Source: Rhizobacter sp. Root1238
Lineage (GTDB): Bacteria; Pseudomonadota; Gammaproteobacteria; Burkholderiales; Burkholderiaceae_C
Direction of reading: 5' to 3'
Length of the DNA stretch: 64,000 nt
NCBI RefSeq assembly: GCF_001425825.1
Contig: NZ_LMDM01000002.1
Location: 101,252 to 165,251 of the forward strand
Positions 46,613 to 57,188 of this stretch are shown here, one piece after another. A program made the translations under genes and the position numbers. Below the pieces are notes generated by a model. That model was not told the origin of the DNA, did no database searches, and saw only the letters and a program-made list of their open reading frames with translations. Position 1 is the stretch's first letter. Each line of letters opens with the position of its first letter.

Positions 46613-46774
46613 TCGTTGAAGTTTTTCTCGTCGCCGGCGGGTGCCCAGCACCGCGCCGGCGCATTCGTTAGGCCGCCAGGCCTGAAGCCCACCGTCCGAG
46701 CGCCCAGAACAACACTCGCCGGACTCGCATGAGCTTCCCGAGAAGCCCATGTCAGATTGACCAAAGGAAGCAAC

Positions 46775-47398
46775 GTGGCACGTTATCTTGGCCCGAAGGG
46801 CAAACTTTCCCGCCGTGAAGGCACCGACCTGTTCCTGAAGAGCGCCCGCCGCGCCATCGGTGACAAGGTCAAGTTCGACAGCAAGCCTGGCCAGCATGGC
46901 CGCACCTCCGGCTCGCGCACTTCCGACTTCGGCCTGCAACTGCGCGAGAAGCAGAAGGTCAAGCGCATGTACGGCGTGCTGGAACGCCAGTTCCGCCGCT
47001 ACTTCGCCGAAGCCGAGCGCCGCAAGGGCAACACCGGTGCCAACCTGCTGCTGCTGCTGGAATCGCGCCTGGACAACGTCGTCTACCGCATGGGCTTCGG
47101 CTCGACCCGCGCCGAAGCGCGCCAGCTGGTGTCGCACAAGGCGATCACGGTGAACGGCGCCACGGTCAACATCGCGTCGTACCTGGTCAAGGCCGGCGAC
47201 ACGGTGGCCGTGCGCGAGAAGTCGAAGAAGCAGCTGCGCATCACCGACTCGGTCAAGCTGGCCGAATCGCAAGGCATGCCGAACTGGGTGCAGGTCGATG
47301 CCAGCAAGCTGGAAGGCGTGTTCAAGAAGGCGCCGGACCGCGACGAATTCGGCGCGGACATCAAGGAAGCGCTGATCGTTGAGTTGTATTCGCGTTGA
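46775..47398 (+). CDS. rpsD: 30S ribosomal protein S4
   Basis: This 207-residue primary 16S-binding protein has an S4 RNA-binding domain ('[45 protein letters not shown]'). The start is GTG (46775, [15 protein letters not shown]), preceded by AAAGGAAG; the in-frame ATG at 46757 lies before that ribosome-binding site. In E. coli, S4 represses the alpha operon from a leader upstream of rpsM; no equivalent structure was identified. Confidence 0.98.
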   Translation: MARYLGPKGKLSRREGTDLFLKSARRAIGDKVKFDSKPGQHGRTSGSRTSDFGLQLREKQKVKRMYGVLERQFRRYFAEAERRKGNTGANLLLLLESRLDNVVYRMGFGSTRAEARQLVSHKAITVNGATVNIASYLVKAGDTVAVREKSKKQLRITDSVKLAESQGMPNWVQVDASKLEGVFKKAPDRDEFGADIKEALIVELYSR

Positions 47399-47564
47399 TG
47401 CCCGTCCTGGCCACGCCGACGCCGCCTGTGCAGGCGGCGCGGGGTGGCCCGTCCGCGTTTCGCGCGTCCCTCGATTTCCCTGGTGCGGCCGTGGCACCCG
47501 CCGTGGCCGTTGGTCCCTCAGCCTTATCGGTGTAACGAACCGAGGGTATTGAAAGAAAGACCTC

Positions 47565-48551
47565 ATGCAAACAAATCTGCTCAAACCCAAAGCCATCAAT
47601 GTGGAGCCGCTGGGCGGCAACCGCGCCAAGGTCACGCTGGAACCGTTCGAGCGCGGCTACGGCCACACGCTGGGCAATGCGCTGCGTCGCGTGCTGCTGT
47701 CGTCGATGGTGGGGTATGCGCCGACCGAAGTGACGATCGCCGGCGTGCTCCACGAGTACTCGACGGTCGACGGCGTCCAGGAAGACGTGGTTCACATCAT
47801 GCTGAACCTGAAGGGCGTCGTGTTCCGCCTGCACAACCGCGACGAAGTGACGCTGGTGCTGCGCAAGGAAGGTGAAGGCCCCGTCACCGCCGGCGACATC
47901 CAGACGCCGCACGACGTGGAAATCATCAACCCGGATCACGTCATCGCCCACCTGTCGCAAGGCGGCAAGCTGGACATGCAGATCAAGGTCGAGAAGGGCC
48001 GTGGCTACGTGCCGGGCACGCTGCGCCGCTACGGCGACGAGCCGACCAAGTCGATCGGCCGCATCGTGCTTGACGCTTCGTTCTCGCCGGTCGCCCGCGT
48101 CAGCTACACGGTCGAGAGCGCCCGCGTCGAGCAGCGCACCGACCTCGACAAGCTGGTGATGGAGATCATCACCAACGGCGCGATCACGCCCGAAGAAGCG
48201 ATCCGCGCGTCGGCGAAGATCCTGGTGGAGCAGCTGGCGGTGTTCGCGCAGCTGGAAGGCAGCGAGATCGCCGCGTTCGACCAGCCGGCCCAGCGCAGCA
48301 CGCAATTCGATCCGATCCTGCTGCGCCCGGTCGACGAGCTCGAGCTGACGGTGCGTTCGGCCAACTGCCTGAAGGCCGAAAACATCTACTACATCGGCGA
48401 CCTGATCCAGCGCACCGAGACCGAGCTGCTGAAGACCCCGAACCTGGGTCGCAAGTCGCTGAACGAAATCAAGGAAGTGCTCGCCTCGCGTGGTCTCACG
48501 CTGGGTGCGCGCCTCGAGAACTGGCCCCCGCAGGGCCTCGACAAGCGCTGA
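47565..48551 (+). CDS. rpoA: RNA polymerase alpha subunit
   Basis: This 328-residue subunit has an N-terminal assembly domain ('[31 protein letters not shown]') and a C-terminal domain for UP-element and activator contacts ('[53 protein letters not shown]'). GAAAGAAAGA precedes the ATG weakly. The 166-nt gap from rpsD contains a GC hairpin (GCCGCC...GGCGGC near 47423-47440) that might modulate rpoA expression. Confidence 0.98.
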   Translation: MQTNLLKPKAINVEPLGGNRAKVTLEPFERGYGHTLGNALRRVLLSSMVGYAPTEVTIAGVLHEYSTVDGVQEDVVHIMLNLKGVVFRLHNRDEVTLVLRKEGEGPVTAGDIQTPHDVEIINPDHVIAHLSQGGKLDMQIKVEKGRGYVPGTLRRYGDEPTKSIGRIVLDASFSPVARVSYTVESARVEQRTDLDKLVMEIITNGAITPEEAIRASAKILVEQLAVFAQLEGSEIAAFDQPAQRSTQFDPILLRPVDELELTVRSANCLKAENIYYIGDLIQRTETELLKTPNLGRKSLNEIKEVLASRGLTLGARLENWPPQGLDKR

Positions 48552-48623
48552 GGCGTTTGATCGTGCACCCCCAGTACCTGATACGGCTGGGGTTTTATAA
48601 GTCAGTCAACAAAGGAAAGCACC

Positions 48624-49013
48624 ATGCGCCACCGCAACGGCCTACGCAAACTCAACCGCACTTCGGAGCACCGCGCCGCGATGCTGCGCAACATGTGCAA
48701 CTCGCTGCTGCAACACGAAGCGATCAAGACCACGGTCCCCAAGGCCAAGGAACTGCGCCGCGTCGTCGAGCCGCTGATCACGCTGGCCAAGGAGCCGACG
48801 CTGGCGAACCGCCGCCTCGCCTTCGACCGCACGCGCGACCGCGACATCGTCACGAAGCTCTTCAATGAACTGGGCCCGCGCTACAAGGCGCGTCCGGGCG
48901 GCTACACCCGCATCCTGAAGATGGGCTTCCGCATCGGCGACAACGCACCGATGGCCTTCGTCGAGCTGGTCGACCGCCCGGACGTGGCTGAAGAGACGAC
49001 CGCCGAAGCCTGA
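48624..49013 (+). CDS. rplQ: 50S ribosomal protein L17
   Basis: This 129-residue protein near the peptide exit tunnel is the last gene of the block. '[56 protein letters not shown]' is near consensus, and the length is typical. GGAAAG lies before the ATG; a terminator follows 20 nt after the stop. Confidence 0.98.
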   Translation: MRHRNGLRKLNRTSEHRAAMLRNMCNSLLQHEAIKTTVPKAKELRRVVEPLITLAKEPTLANRRLAFDRTRDRDIVTKLFNELGPRYKARPGGYTRILKMGFRIGDNAPMAFVELVDRPDVAEETTAEA

Positions 49014-49033
49014 GCTCCCGCGCGTTGAATCGA

Positions 49034-49067
49034 GAAGGGCTGGCGATGCGAATCGCCGGCCCTTTTT
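49034..49067 (+). terminator. Terminator of the ribosomal/rpoA block
   Basis: The stem AGGGC-T-GGCGAT pairs with ATCGCC-G-GCCCT around a four-base loop and is followed by a run of T (49063-49067). It lies 20 nt after the rplQ stop codon. Confidence 0.9.
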
Positions 49068-49127
49068 CATTGGGGCCACCAGTCGGCGCCCGCCCGCGAA
49101 TGGCGGGGCTTTGGCACACTGCGGTCC

Positions 49128-50045
49128 ATGCCCGAGCCGATATTCCGCATCTCCCACCTGTTCAAGAAGTTCGGCGACAACCAGGTCGTCGATGACCTGT
49201 CGCTGGAGATCCGCCCGGGCGAATGCCTCGGCGTGATCGGTCCCAACGGCGCCGGCAAGACCACCACGATCCGCATGTGCCTGGGCCTGGTGGGGCCCGA
49301 TGCCGGCGAGGTCGAGGCCTTCGGTCTGCCGATCCCGCAGGCGGTGCGCGAAGCGAAGAAGCGCATCGGCGTCGTCACGCAGTTCGACAGCCTCGACCCC
49401 GACTTCAGCTGTGCCGAGAACCTGCGGGTGTACGGCCGCTACTTCGGGCTGCCGAAGGCGACCATCGAAGCGCGCATCCCGAAGCTGCTGGAGTTCTCGG
49501 CCTTGCAGGCCAAGGCCGATGCGAAGCCCGGCGAGCTGTCCGGCGGCATGCGGCGGCGCCTGAGCCTCGGCCGCGCGCTGATCAACGACCCCGACCTGCT
49601 GCTGCTCGACGAGCCGACCACCGGACTCGATCCGCAGGCGCGGCACCTGATGTGGGAGCGGCTGCAGAACCTGCTGCAGCAGGGCAAGGCCATCCTGCTG
49701 ACGACGCACTTCATGGACGAGGCCGAGCGGCTGTGCGACCGGCTGCTGGTGCTCGACCACGGCCGGAAGATCGCCGAAGGCACGCCGCGCGGATTGATCG
49801 GCGAGCACCTGGAGAGCGATGTCGTCGAGGTCTTCGGCGATGGCGCGCTCGCGACGGCGCAGCAGCATGCAGCGCTGGCCGAGCGGGTCGAGACGAGCGG
49901 CGAGACGGTGTTCTTCTACCTGAGCCAGCCGCAGCCGCTGCTGCAGGCGCTGGCGCAGCACCACGACATCCGCACGCTGCACCGGCCGGCGAACCTCGAG
50001 GACCTGTTCCTGAAGCTCACCGGCCGGCAAATCCGCGATGAATAG
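49128..50045 (+). CDS. NodI-like ABC transporter ATP-binding protein
   Basis: This 305-residue ATPase of the NodI/DrrA group has Walker A 'GPNGAGKTTT' (~38-47), signature 'LSGGMRRRLSLGRALINDPDLLLLDEPTTGLDPQARHLMW' (ABC motif then Walker B), and the H-loop 'LLTTHFMDEAERLCDRL'. The C-terminal ~85 residues are an accessory domain. It pairs with the permease gene 33 nt downstream as an exporter. The nodulation name is by homology only; the substrate is unknown. A CACACT box lies 7 nt before the ATG and no Shine-Dalgarno is visible. Confidence 0.92.
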   Translation: MPEPIFRISHLFKKFGDNQVVDDLSLEIRPGECLGVIGPNGAGKTTTIRMCLGLVGPDAGEVEAFGLPIPQAVREAKKRIGVVTQFDSLDPDFSCAENLRVYGRYFGLPKATIEARIPKLLEFSALQAKADAKPGELSGGMRRRLSLGRALINDPDLLLLDEPTTGLDPQARHLMWERLQNLLQQGKAILLTTHFMDEAERLCDRLLVLDHGRKIAEGTPRGLIGEHLESDVVEVFGDGALATAQQHAALAERVETSGETVFFYLSQPQPLLQALAQHHDIRTLHRPANLEDLFLKLTGRQIRDE

Positions 50046-50078
50046 CGACGGCCGACCCTGCCGCAACGGAGCCCTGAC

Positions 50079-50864
50079 ATGCTGATCTCGTTCTACGCTG
50101 CCCCGCGCATCACCGCCCGCTTCTGGCCGGTGGTGCTGCGCAACCTGCTGGTGTGGCGCAAGCTGGCGGTGCCGAGCGTGCTGGGCAACATCGCCGAGCC
50201 GCTGATCACGCTGGTGGCCTTCGGCTACGGGCTCGGCTCGATGATCGGCCAGGTGCAGGGCTTGCCGTACATCCAGTACCTCGCGTCGGGCAGCATTGCG
50301 GTCAGCGGCGCGCTGGCCGCGACCTTCGAGGCGCTGTACTCGGCGTACTCGCGCATGCAGGTGCAGCGCACCTGGGACAGCATCATGAACGCGCCGATCG
50401 CGCTCGACGACATCGTGTTCGCCGAGATGCTGTGGGCCGCGATGAAGTCGGTGTTCACGGTGGCGGCGATCATGGCGGTGATCTTCGTGCTGGGCATCAG
50501 CCGGGCGCCGACGATGCTGCTGGCGCTGCCGCTGCTGTGCTTCGTCGGCGTGACCTTCGCGTCGATCGCACTGGTGTTCAACGCGCTGGCCCAGGGCTAC
50601 GACTTCTTCACCTATTACTTCACGCTGGTGATGACGCCGATGACCTTCCTGTCGGGCGTGTACTTCCCGATCGAGCAGATGCCCGGCTGGCTGCAGGTGA
50701 TCGCGCACGTGCTGCCGTTGACCGCGGCGGTCGACCTGGTGCGGCCGCTGGTTCTCGGGCAATGGCCGCAGCAGGTGTGGGGGCCGGTGCTGGTGCTGGC
50801 CGCCTATGCACTCGGCGGCTATTACCTGGCACTGGTTCTCACCCGGCGCCGATTCTTCAAGTAG
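50079..50864 (+). CDS. NodJ-like ABC transporter permease
   Basis: This 261-residue ABC-2 type permease has six hydrophobic segments. The NodJ-like elements are 'VWRKLAVPSVLGNIAEPLITLVAFGYGLGSMIG', 'YIQYLASGSIAVSGALAATFEALYSAYSRMQVQRTWDSIMNAPI', 'FTYYFTLVMTPMTFLSGVYFPIEQMPGWLQVIAHVLPLT' and the ending 'RRRFFK'. It forms the membrane part of the exporter with the preceding ATPase. The gene pair is common in free-living Burkholderiales, so a nodulation role is not implied. Confidence 0.92.
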   Translation: MLISFYAAPRITARFWPVVLRNLLVWRKLAVPSVLGNIAEPLITLVAFGYGLGSMIGQVQGLPYIQYLASGSIAVSGALAATFEALYSAYSRMQVQRTWDSIMNAPIALDDIVFAEMLWAAMKSVFTVAAIMAVIFVLGISRAPTMLLALPLLCFVGVTFASIALVFNALAQGYDFFTYYFTLVMTPMTFLSGVYFPIEQMPGWLQVIAHVLPLTAAVDLVRPLVLGQWPQQVWGPVLVLAAYALGGYYLALVLTRRRFFK

Positions 50865-50903
50865 CGGCACGGAACCTGTCGCGCGCCTTCGACTCCCCAC
50901 CCC

Positions 50904-52787
50904 ATGCCCGCACTGAACCTCTTCACCTCCTGGCAACGACTCGCGGCCGCGCTGATGGTGGCCGCAGCGCTCTGGGCGGTGTCCGGCCCGGCTCGCGCCG
51001 CGGACGACTTTCTCGATCCGGAGGTGGCGTTCCGCTTCGATGCCAAGGCGCTCGATGCGAAGCGCGTCGAGGTCAGCTTCGCGATCGCGCCGGGCTACTA
51101 CCTCTATCGCGAGCAGTTCAGGTTCGCGGCCGAAGGCGCGACGCTCGGCGAGCCGGTGATCCCGGCCGGCAAGGTGAAGTTCGACGAGACCTTCCAGAAG
51201 AACGTCGAGACCTACCGCGACGTGATCCGCATCGTCGTGCCGGTGCAGCAGGCGTCGCCGCGCTTCATGCTGGCGGTGACGAGCCAGGGCTGCGCCGACA
51301 AGGGGCTGTGCTACCCGCCGCGCGAGTCGCGTGCGGAGGTCGGGTTGAGCGGGTTCGGCGGCGATGGCTCGGTCCGCCTGGTGGCGGCCAGCGGTGGCGG
51401 CGCGCTGTCGTCCACCAGCACGGCGACAGCCGCTGTGGCATCGACGGGCGCGTCGACGGACACTGCGCCGACGGCATCGGCCGCATCGACCGGCACCGAC
51501 AGCGCCGGCATCGATGCCGCCTTGCGCGGCGGTCGGTTCTGGACCATCGTCGGCGTTTTCTTCGTGGCGGGCGTGCTGTTGTCGCTGACGCCGTGCGTGC
51601 TGCCGATGCTGCCGATCCTGTCGTCGATCATCGTCGGGCAGGGGCACAGCGTGACGCGCTCGAGAGGCCTGGCACTGGCGGCGAGCTATTCGCTCGGCAT
51701 GGCGCTGGTCTACACCGCGTTCGGCGTGGCGGCGGGGCTCGCCGGTGTCGGGCTTGCCGCGGCGCTGCAGAACCCGTGGGTGCTCGGCGTGTTCGCGCTC
51801 GGGTTGGTGGCGCTTGCGGTGTCGATGTTCGGTGTCTACGAACTGCAGTTGCCGGCGGCGTTGACCGGCCGCCTCACCGAGGCATCGCAGCAGTTGCCGG
51901 CCGGGCGCCTGCTCAGCGTGTTCGCGATGGGCGGCGTGTCGGCATTGATCGTCAGCCCCTGCGTCGCGGCGCCGCTGGCCGGTGCGCTGGTGTACCTGAG
52001 CCAGACGCGGGATGTGCTGCTGGGCGGCACCGCGCTGTTCTCGCTGGCGGCCGGCATGAGCATCCCGCTGCTGCTGGTGGGAGCGTCGGCCGGCACGCTG
52101 CTGCCGCGGGCCGGCGCGTGGATGGATGGCGTGAAGCGCCTGTTCGGGCTGATGCTGCTGGCGGTGGCGCTGTACACGGTGCAGCCGGTGCTGCCGTCGA
52201 CGCTGGCACTCGCGTCGTGGGGTGCGTTGCTGATCGGCGCCGCGGTGGTGGCGCTGGCGGGCGGTGCACACGCGGCCCCGACGGCACCCGGCATGCTGCT
52301 GCGCAAATCGGGCGCGGCGGTGCTGGCGTTGCTGGGCACCTTGCAGCTGGTCGGCGCGGCCTCGGGTGGCACGGACCCGCTGCAGCCGCTCGGGCACCTG
52401 CGTGGCGGCGGCATGGTCGCCACGTCGCACGGACCGGTGTTCGGCGCGGTGCGCAGCGTCGTCGAACTCGATGCGGCGCTGCGCAGCGCGGGCCGGCCGG
52501 TGATGCTCGATTTCTATGCCGACTGGTGCGTGTCGTGCAAGGAGATGGAGCGGTTCACGTTCACCGATCCGGCGGTGCAGGCGAAGCTGTCGAACGCGTT
52601 GCTGCTGAAGGCCGACGTGACGAAGAACAACGACGACGATCGCGCACTGCTGAAGCGCTTCGGCCTGTTCGGCCCGCCCGGCACGATCTTCTTCGGCGCT
52701 GATGGGCGCGAGCTGCACGGCACTCGCGTGATCGGCTTCCAGAAGGCAGAAGAGTTTCTCGTGACATTGCAGCGGGCCGGCCTGTAA
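50904..52787 (+). CDS. dsbD: Thiol:disulfide interchange protein DsbD
   Basis: This 627-residue protein carries reducing power across the inner membrane to periplasmic DsbC, DsbG and cytochrome c maturation. A signal peptide is followed by the periplasmic alpha domain with Cys130 and Cys136 (QGCADKGLCYPP). A Ser/Thr/Ala-rich linker (~150-195) comes next, then an eight-helix beta domain with redox cysteines in 'LTPCVLPMLPIL' and 'VSPCVAAPLAGAL'. The C-terminal thioredoxin domain has CVSC (542-545). All six redox cysteines are present. The gene ends 45 nt before tRNA-fMet. Confidence 0.95.
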   Translation: MPALNLFTSWQRLAAALMVAAALWAVSGPARAADDFLDPEVAFRFDAKALDAKRVEVSFAIAPGYYLYREQFRFAAEGATLGEPVIPAGKVKFDETFQKNVETYRDVIRIVVPVQQASPRFMLAVTSQGCADKGLCYPPRESRAEVGLSGFGGDGSVRLVAASGGGALSSTSTATAAVASTGASTDTAPTASAASTGTDSAGIDAALRGGRFWTIVGVFFVAGVLLSLTPCVLPMLPILSSIIVGQGHSVTRSRGLALAASYSLGMALVYTAFGVAAGLAGVGLAAALQNPWVLGVFALGLVALAVSMFGVYELQLPAALTGRLTEASQQLPAGRLLSVFAMGGVSALIVSPCVAAPLAGALVYLSQTRDVLLGGTALFSLAAGMSIPLLLVGASAGTLLPRAGAWMDGVKRLFGLMLLAVALYTVQPVLPSTLALASWGALLIGAAVVALAGGAHAAPTAPGMLLRKSGAAVLALLGTLQLVGAASGGTDPLQPLGHLRGGGMVATSHGPVFGAVRSVVELDAALRSAGRPVMLDFYADWCVSCKEMERFTFTDPAVQAKLSNALLLKADVTKNNDDDRALLKRFGLFGPPGTIFFGADGRELHGTRVIGFQKAEEFLVTLQRAGL

Positions 52788-52812
52788 ACCTCGCAATGCG
52801 CACATCTCTTGT

Positions 52813-52820
52813 GCTATAGT
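52813..52820 (+). promoter_or_regulatory. Extended -10 promoter element of the tRNA gene
   Basis: TGC-TATAGT (52813-52820) forms an extended -10 that would start transcription about 52827, 6 nt before the mature tRNA 5' end. No good -35 hexamer is found at 16-18 nt. Confidence 0.6.
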
Positions 52821-52832
52821 CACAGGCTCAGT

Positions 52833-54482
<1,650 letters not shown>

Positions 54483-54638
54483 CGGTAGGGTTCTCAGTCG
54501 TCGAGTCGGTCAATGCGTCCCGCACGAGCCGCTCAGCCAGCAGGTGGATGAGCTGTCGGCGCGCTCGCGCGCGGGTGTCCGGGGCGCGCGTCGGCCCAAT
54601 GCTAGGCGTCGTCTGCATGGTCGCCTCCGCGTTGAGCA

Positions 54639-55238
54639 TCAGCGGCCGAGCAGCTGGGCGCGCTGCTGGCGTTGGAAGTCGAGCGCGTCGGCGCGATCGA
54701 TGAAGGCGCCGCGCCAGCCCCACCAGTTCGTCGTGCAGCGGGAGGTGCACATCAGGTCAACCCACGGCGCCGGGCGCACGCCTGCCAGCGATGCCCACGG
54801 TGTGCCGCCGTTCGGCAGTAGCTGGGCACGCTCGGTCGCGAGGGCGATCAGGTCGGCCTGCTTCAGGTCGCGCGCATGCGCAGCCGATGCAACGTTGATG
54901 GCGAAGGCGTTGCGCACCAGGCGCTCGAAGCGATGCTCGAAGGCGGCCCAGGGTGCACCGAGTTCTTCTTTCGCGGGAGTGCTGATGTCGTTCGTGAATG
55001 CCTCGTGAGCGTCGTGCAGCAGCGCGGCGAGCAGACCGTGCGCGTCGAGCTGGAACTCGCGCTCAGCGATCTCGCAGACCAGCAGTGAGTGCTCGGCGAC
55101 GCTGTAGGGCCTGCAGGTGGCGCCTGTGAAGCGGTTGATGAGGCTGAGGTGGTGCGCGATCGTGCGCAGTGTGATCGCACCGGGCTGCGGGTGCTGCAGC
55201 GAAACCTCGGCGCCGGTGGCGGTGGTGATCCAGGTCAT
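54639..55238 (-). CDS. HD-domain phosphohydrolase (YfbR-like), prophage-encoded
   Basis: This 199-residue protein has HD-domain metal ligands: 'HHLSLINRFTG...YSVAEHS' (His50), 'LLHDAHEAFTND' (His75-Asp76), and an Asp in 'LKQADLIALATERA'. Related YfbR proteins are 5'-deoxynucleotidases. In phages such enzymes may adjust nucleotide pools or degrade host signalling nucleotides. The C-terminal 'PWVDLMCTSRCTTNWWGWRGAFIDRADAL' is not part of the core domain. AGGA precedes the ATG weakly. Confidence 0.82.
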   Translation of the reverse strand: MTWITTATGAEVSLQHPQPGAITLRTIAHHLSLINRFTGATCRPYSVAEHSLLVCEIAEREFQLDAHGLLAALLHDAHEAFTNDISTPAKEELGAPWAAFEHRFERLVRNAFAINVASAAHARDLKQADLIALATERAQLLPNGGTPWASLAGVRPAPWVDLMCTSRCTTNWWGWRGAFIDRADALDFQRQQRAQLLGR

Positions 55239-55322
55239 GCGTGTCCTGTCAGGGCGTGTTGAAGCTCTCCGCCTGCGAGATCGCCGGCGGACGGTACGGG
55301 GATTGGAAGGGGAGGGACGCGG

Positions 55323-55556
55323 CTAGAGCGGGATGCCGCCGAGGCTCATGTGCTGTGCCTCAGGGCCGCAGCGCCCGTGCGGTGCGCGTACGAGCGTCAC
55401 CGATTGCCAGCGCAGCGGAGAGACGGCGGAAGAGCAATGACAGTGCAGGCCGGCATCATCGTCCGCTCGACCGTGGTCGCAAAGTTCGCAGGCGCGGTAG
55501 CTCGTCGCATCCCAACGTGGGAGCGGCGGGACGTTGAGGTTGAGGGCGGTGTTCAT
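55323..55556 (-). CDS. Small Cys-rich prophage protein
   Basis: This 77-residue hypothetical protein has a possible zinc-binding cluster CELCDHGRADDDAGLHCHC near residues 23-41. Its ATG overlaps the stop of the upstream gene (TGATG), which supports it as real and translationally coupled. Function is unknown. The 84-nt gap to the HD gene contains no other gene. Confidence 0.6.
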   Translation of the reverse strand: MNTALNLNVPPLPRWDATSYRACELCDHGRADDDAGLHCHCSSAVSPLRWQSVTLVRAPHGRCGPEAQHMSLGGIPL

Positions 55557-55837
55557 CACGACACCGCCACCAGGTTGCCGAAGTCGTCGATCACCGACTC
55601 GAAGTGAATGCGGCGCCCGCACACCTCCATCGAGATGCGCCACGCGTTTGCCCGGCTGCCATAGGTCGCATCGCGGAGGCGATACCAGATGCTGCCGTTC
55701 AGCTCGCCGAAATCGCTCGTGGCGCCGAAGTAGATGCGCTCGTAGCGGTCTTCGTTGTTGAACCGGTGGCCCGCGACACGTGCGCCAACGGTCGGCGCGC
55801 GGCGCGGGGGATGAGCGCGCGTGCTGTATGCGCTCAT
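55556..55837 (-). CDS. Hypothetical prophage protein
   Basis: This 93-residue protein has a basic Pro/Arg N-terminus (~1-25), then a compact predicted beta-rich part ('HRFNNEDRYERIYFGATSDFGELNGSIWYRLRDATYG...RISMEVCGRRIHFESVIDDFGNLVAV'). I do not recognise the family. It overlaps both neighbours by 1-4 nt within the leftward operon, which supports the reading frame. Confidence 0.6.
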   Translation of the reverse strand: MSAYSTRAHPPRRAPTVGARVAGHRFNNEDRYERIYFGATSDFGELNGSIWYRLRDATYGSRANAWRISMEVCGRRIHFESVIDDFGNLVAVS

Positions 55838-56052
55838 GCCGCGGCCGCCTCGAGGCGCTCGACACTGCTGATCGAGCAGCCGGTGATCTGATGGGCAATT
55901 CGCTGAGCGCTCTCGGCGTCGCGGGCGCGGATCTGCACGAACGGCAGGACGCCGGAATCGCATGGCGTCGGGTAGCCGTCGCGGTCCTTCGGGTGGTAGT
56001 GACAGCGATAGCTTCGGGTCGACGGCATCTGCACGGTGACTCTCCAAGTCAT
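55834..56052 (-). CDS. Hypothetical prophage protein, first gene of the leftward operon
   Basis: This 72-residue protein has 'SYRCHYHPKDRDGYPTPCDSGVLPFVQIRARDAESAQRIAHQITGCSISSVERLEA'. Such a beta-alpha-beta layout with a C-terminal helix is seen in small ferredoxin-like-fold phage proteins. The family is not recognised. It is the first gene after the operator-controlled leftward promoter (56071-56100), and its stop overlaps the next gene's ATG (ATGA). Confidence 0.62.
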   Translation of the reverse strand: MTWRVTVQMPSTRSYRCHYHPKDRDGYPTPCDSGVLPFVQIRARDAESAQRIAHQITGCSISSVERLEAAAA

Positions 56053-56070
56053 GAATTTCGATACCGATGG

Positions 56071-56100
56071 AGTGTAGAAAATCTACCCGATGAAAGTCAA
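56071..56100 (-). promoter_or_regulatory. Leftward early promoter with repressor operator (PL-like)
   Basis: On the reverse strand TTGACT (56095-56100) and TACACT (56071-56076) are separated by 18 nt. The operator TGTAGA-AAA-TCTACC (56073-56087, forward strand) overlaps the -10. One base differs from the perfect copy at 58100-58114. It should drive the leftward operon of small genes, the HD protein and the recombinase, and be shut by the repressor. Confidence 0.8.
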
Positions 56101-56179
56101 GAAAATGTTTACTGAATCGTCAGGAAAGGATCAGAGGAGATTGGGCGCTTCGAGGCGTAGCGCGTGACGCAGATGCTTC

Positions 56180-56252
56180 GGATGGCGACAGCCGGCTTCG
56201 CAAAGCCGCGCCGCACCGGTGAGCGGCGGTTGCGAAGATCGGCTGTCGATCC
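56180..56252. repeat. Long imperfect inverted repeat upstream of the orphan gene
   Basis: Left arm GGAT-gg-CGACAGCCG-g-CTTCGCAA (56180-56203) matches right arm TTGCGAAG-at-CGGCTGTCG-ATCC (56230-56252). There are 21 paired bases, two small bulges, and a 26-nt GC-rich spacer that itself contains GCCGC/GCGGC. It ends about 15 nt before the orphan gene's first ATG. It could be a strong RNA hairpin, a terminator without a U-tract or a small mobile repeat. Confidence 0.8.
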
Positions 56253-56267
56253 CGCATCCATGCCGCC

Positions 56268-57188
56268 ATGACACCATCCATCAACAACCGCAGTCCTTCG
56301 CGAATCGGTGGGCTCGGTCGCTCCAACTCGCTGCCATCCACGACGAGGACCGATGCTTCGGGCCCGCGAGTGCCTCCGGAGAACCCGAACGGCCCGCCTC
56401 CCATGCGGCGTGCTTCGGTGGGCAACGTGAGCGCCCTAGCGGGCTCGCGGCCGGGAAGGGTGTCGATCGGGGAACATGTGGCGGCGCCAGCCAGGCCGGC
56501 CCCGCAAGTCGCGGCCGGCGTGAATCCGGCGGCCGCGCAAGAGGCCAAGGCCCAGGCTGCTGAACTGCAGTCGAGGGTGTCGCCCGAGGTCGATACCTTC
56601 ATGAAGGACTGCGTCGCGAGCAACTTTGCGGGTGTGCCGGAACTTGGCGTGCCGATGATGCGCAGGAATGCGATCCAGATGGGCTACCTGGAGAAGCCGG
56701 CCGGCCTGCTCGCTGGATCGGTGAAGTTGGCGAGCGTGAAACCGGCGCTGGAGGGCAACACGGCCGAGATGAACCGGCTTGCCGGTTTATGCGCACAGAA
56801 ACCGCCGCCTTTCGCCGCGCTGCTCAGCGGCATGAAGGCGCTGCAGGCGCAGGCCGAGGCGGTCGAGAAGCAGCTCGGCGGCGTTTCGCCGCAGGAGCTG
56901 AGCCGCAATGGCGCAACGATGAACCCGGCGCTGACGCGCTGGCGCGATGCCGGCGAGGCGCTGGTGGCCAGGATGAACGAGAACGGCCTGGGCGGTGGAC
57001 ATCCCCTGGGCATGCTGGCACAGGCGGCCTACACGGATGCCAACGGCGCATCGGCGCACGCGTGGGCCCAGATGGCTTCCCACAAGATGACACCGTCGGT
57101 GTTCGCGTCGGCGGTGTCTTCGATGTATGGCGGAGCTTCGGGCGTGTTGCAGAGCCTGCTGGGGGCGGTCCTTGGAAGGCCTGCGTAG
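56268..57188 (+). CDS. Orphan prophage protein with disordered N-terminus (moron candidate)
   Basis: This 306-residue protein has no recognised domain. Residues 1-~95 are low-complexity, rich in Ser, Pro, Arg and Gly (SPSRIGGLGRSNSLPS, 'PPMRRASVGNVSAL'). Residues ~100-306 are Ala/Met/Leu-rich and helical ('VDTFMKDCVASNFAGVPELGVPMMRRNAIQMGYLEKPAGLL', 'GASGVLQSLLGAVLG'). A disordered Ser/Pro N-terminus before a helical body recalls secreted effectors, but no signal is recognised. It sits between PL and the repressor, where lysogeny-expressed cargo is common. No Shine-Dalgarno precedes 56268; a later start (for example Met at 56403) is possible. Confidence 0.6.
   Translation: MTPSINNRSPSRIGGLGRSNSLPSTTRTDASGPRVPPENPNGPPPMRRASVGNVSALAGSRPGRVSIGEHVAAPARPAPQVAAGVNPAAAQEAKAQAAELQSRVSPEVDTFMKDCVASNFAGVPELGVPMMRRNAIQMGYLEKPAGLLAGSVKLASVKPALEGNTAEMNRLAGLCAQKPPPFAALLSGMKALQAQAEAVEKQLGGVSPQELSRNGATMNPALTRWRDAGEALVARMNENGLGGGHPLGMLAQAAYTDANGASAHAWAQMASHKMTPSVFASAVSSMYGGASGVLQSLLGAVLGRPA

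Noticed and set aside
49128..50864. Nodulation (nodIJ) function for the ABC exporter
   Set aside because: No other nod genes are present; the NodI/NodJ resemblance is common in non-symbiotic Burkholderiales.
50153..52702. An 849-residue plus-strand frame overlapping the permease and dsbD
   Set aside because: It is in another phase than both identified genes and is Arg/Gly/Ala-rich without domains.
48642..52823. A 1393-residue open frame on the minus strand across rplQ, the ABC exporter and dsbD
   Set aside because: It is antisense to well-identified genes, His/Arg/Gln-rich as expected for the complement of high-GC codons, and has no recognisable domain.
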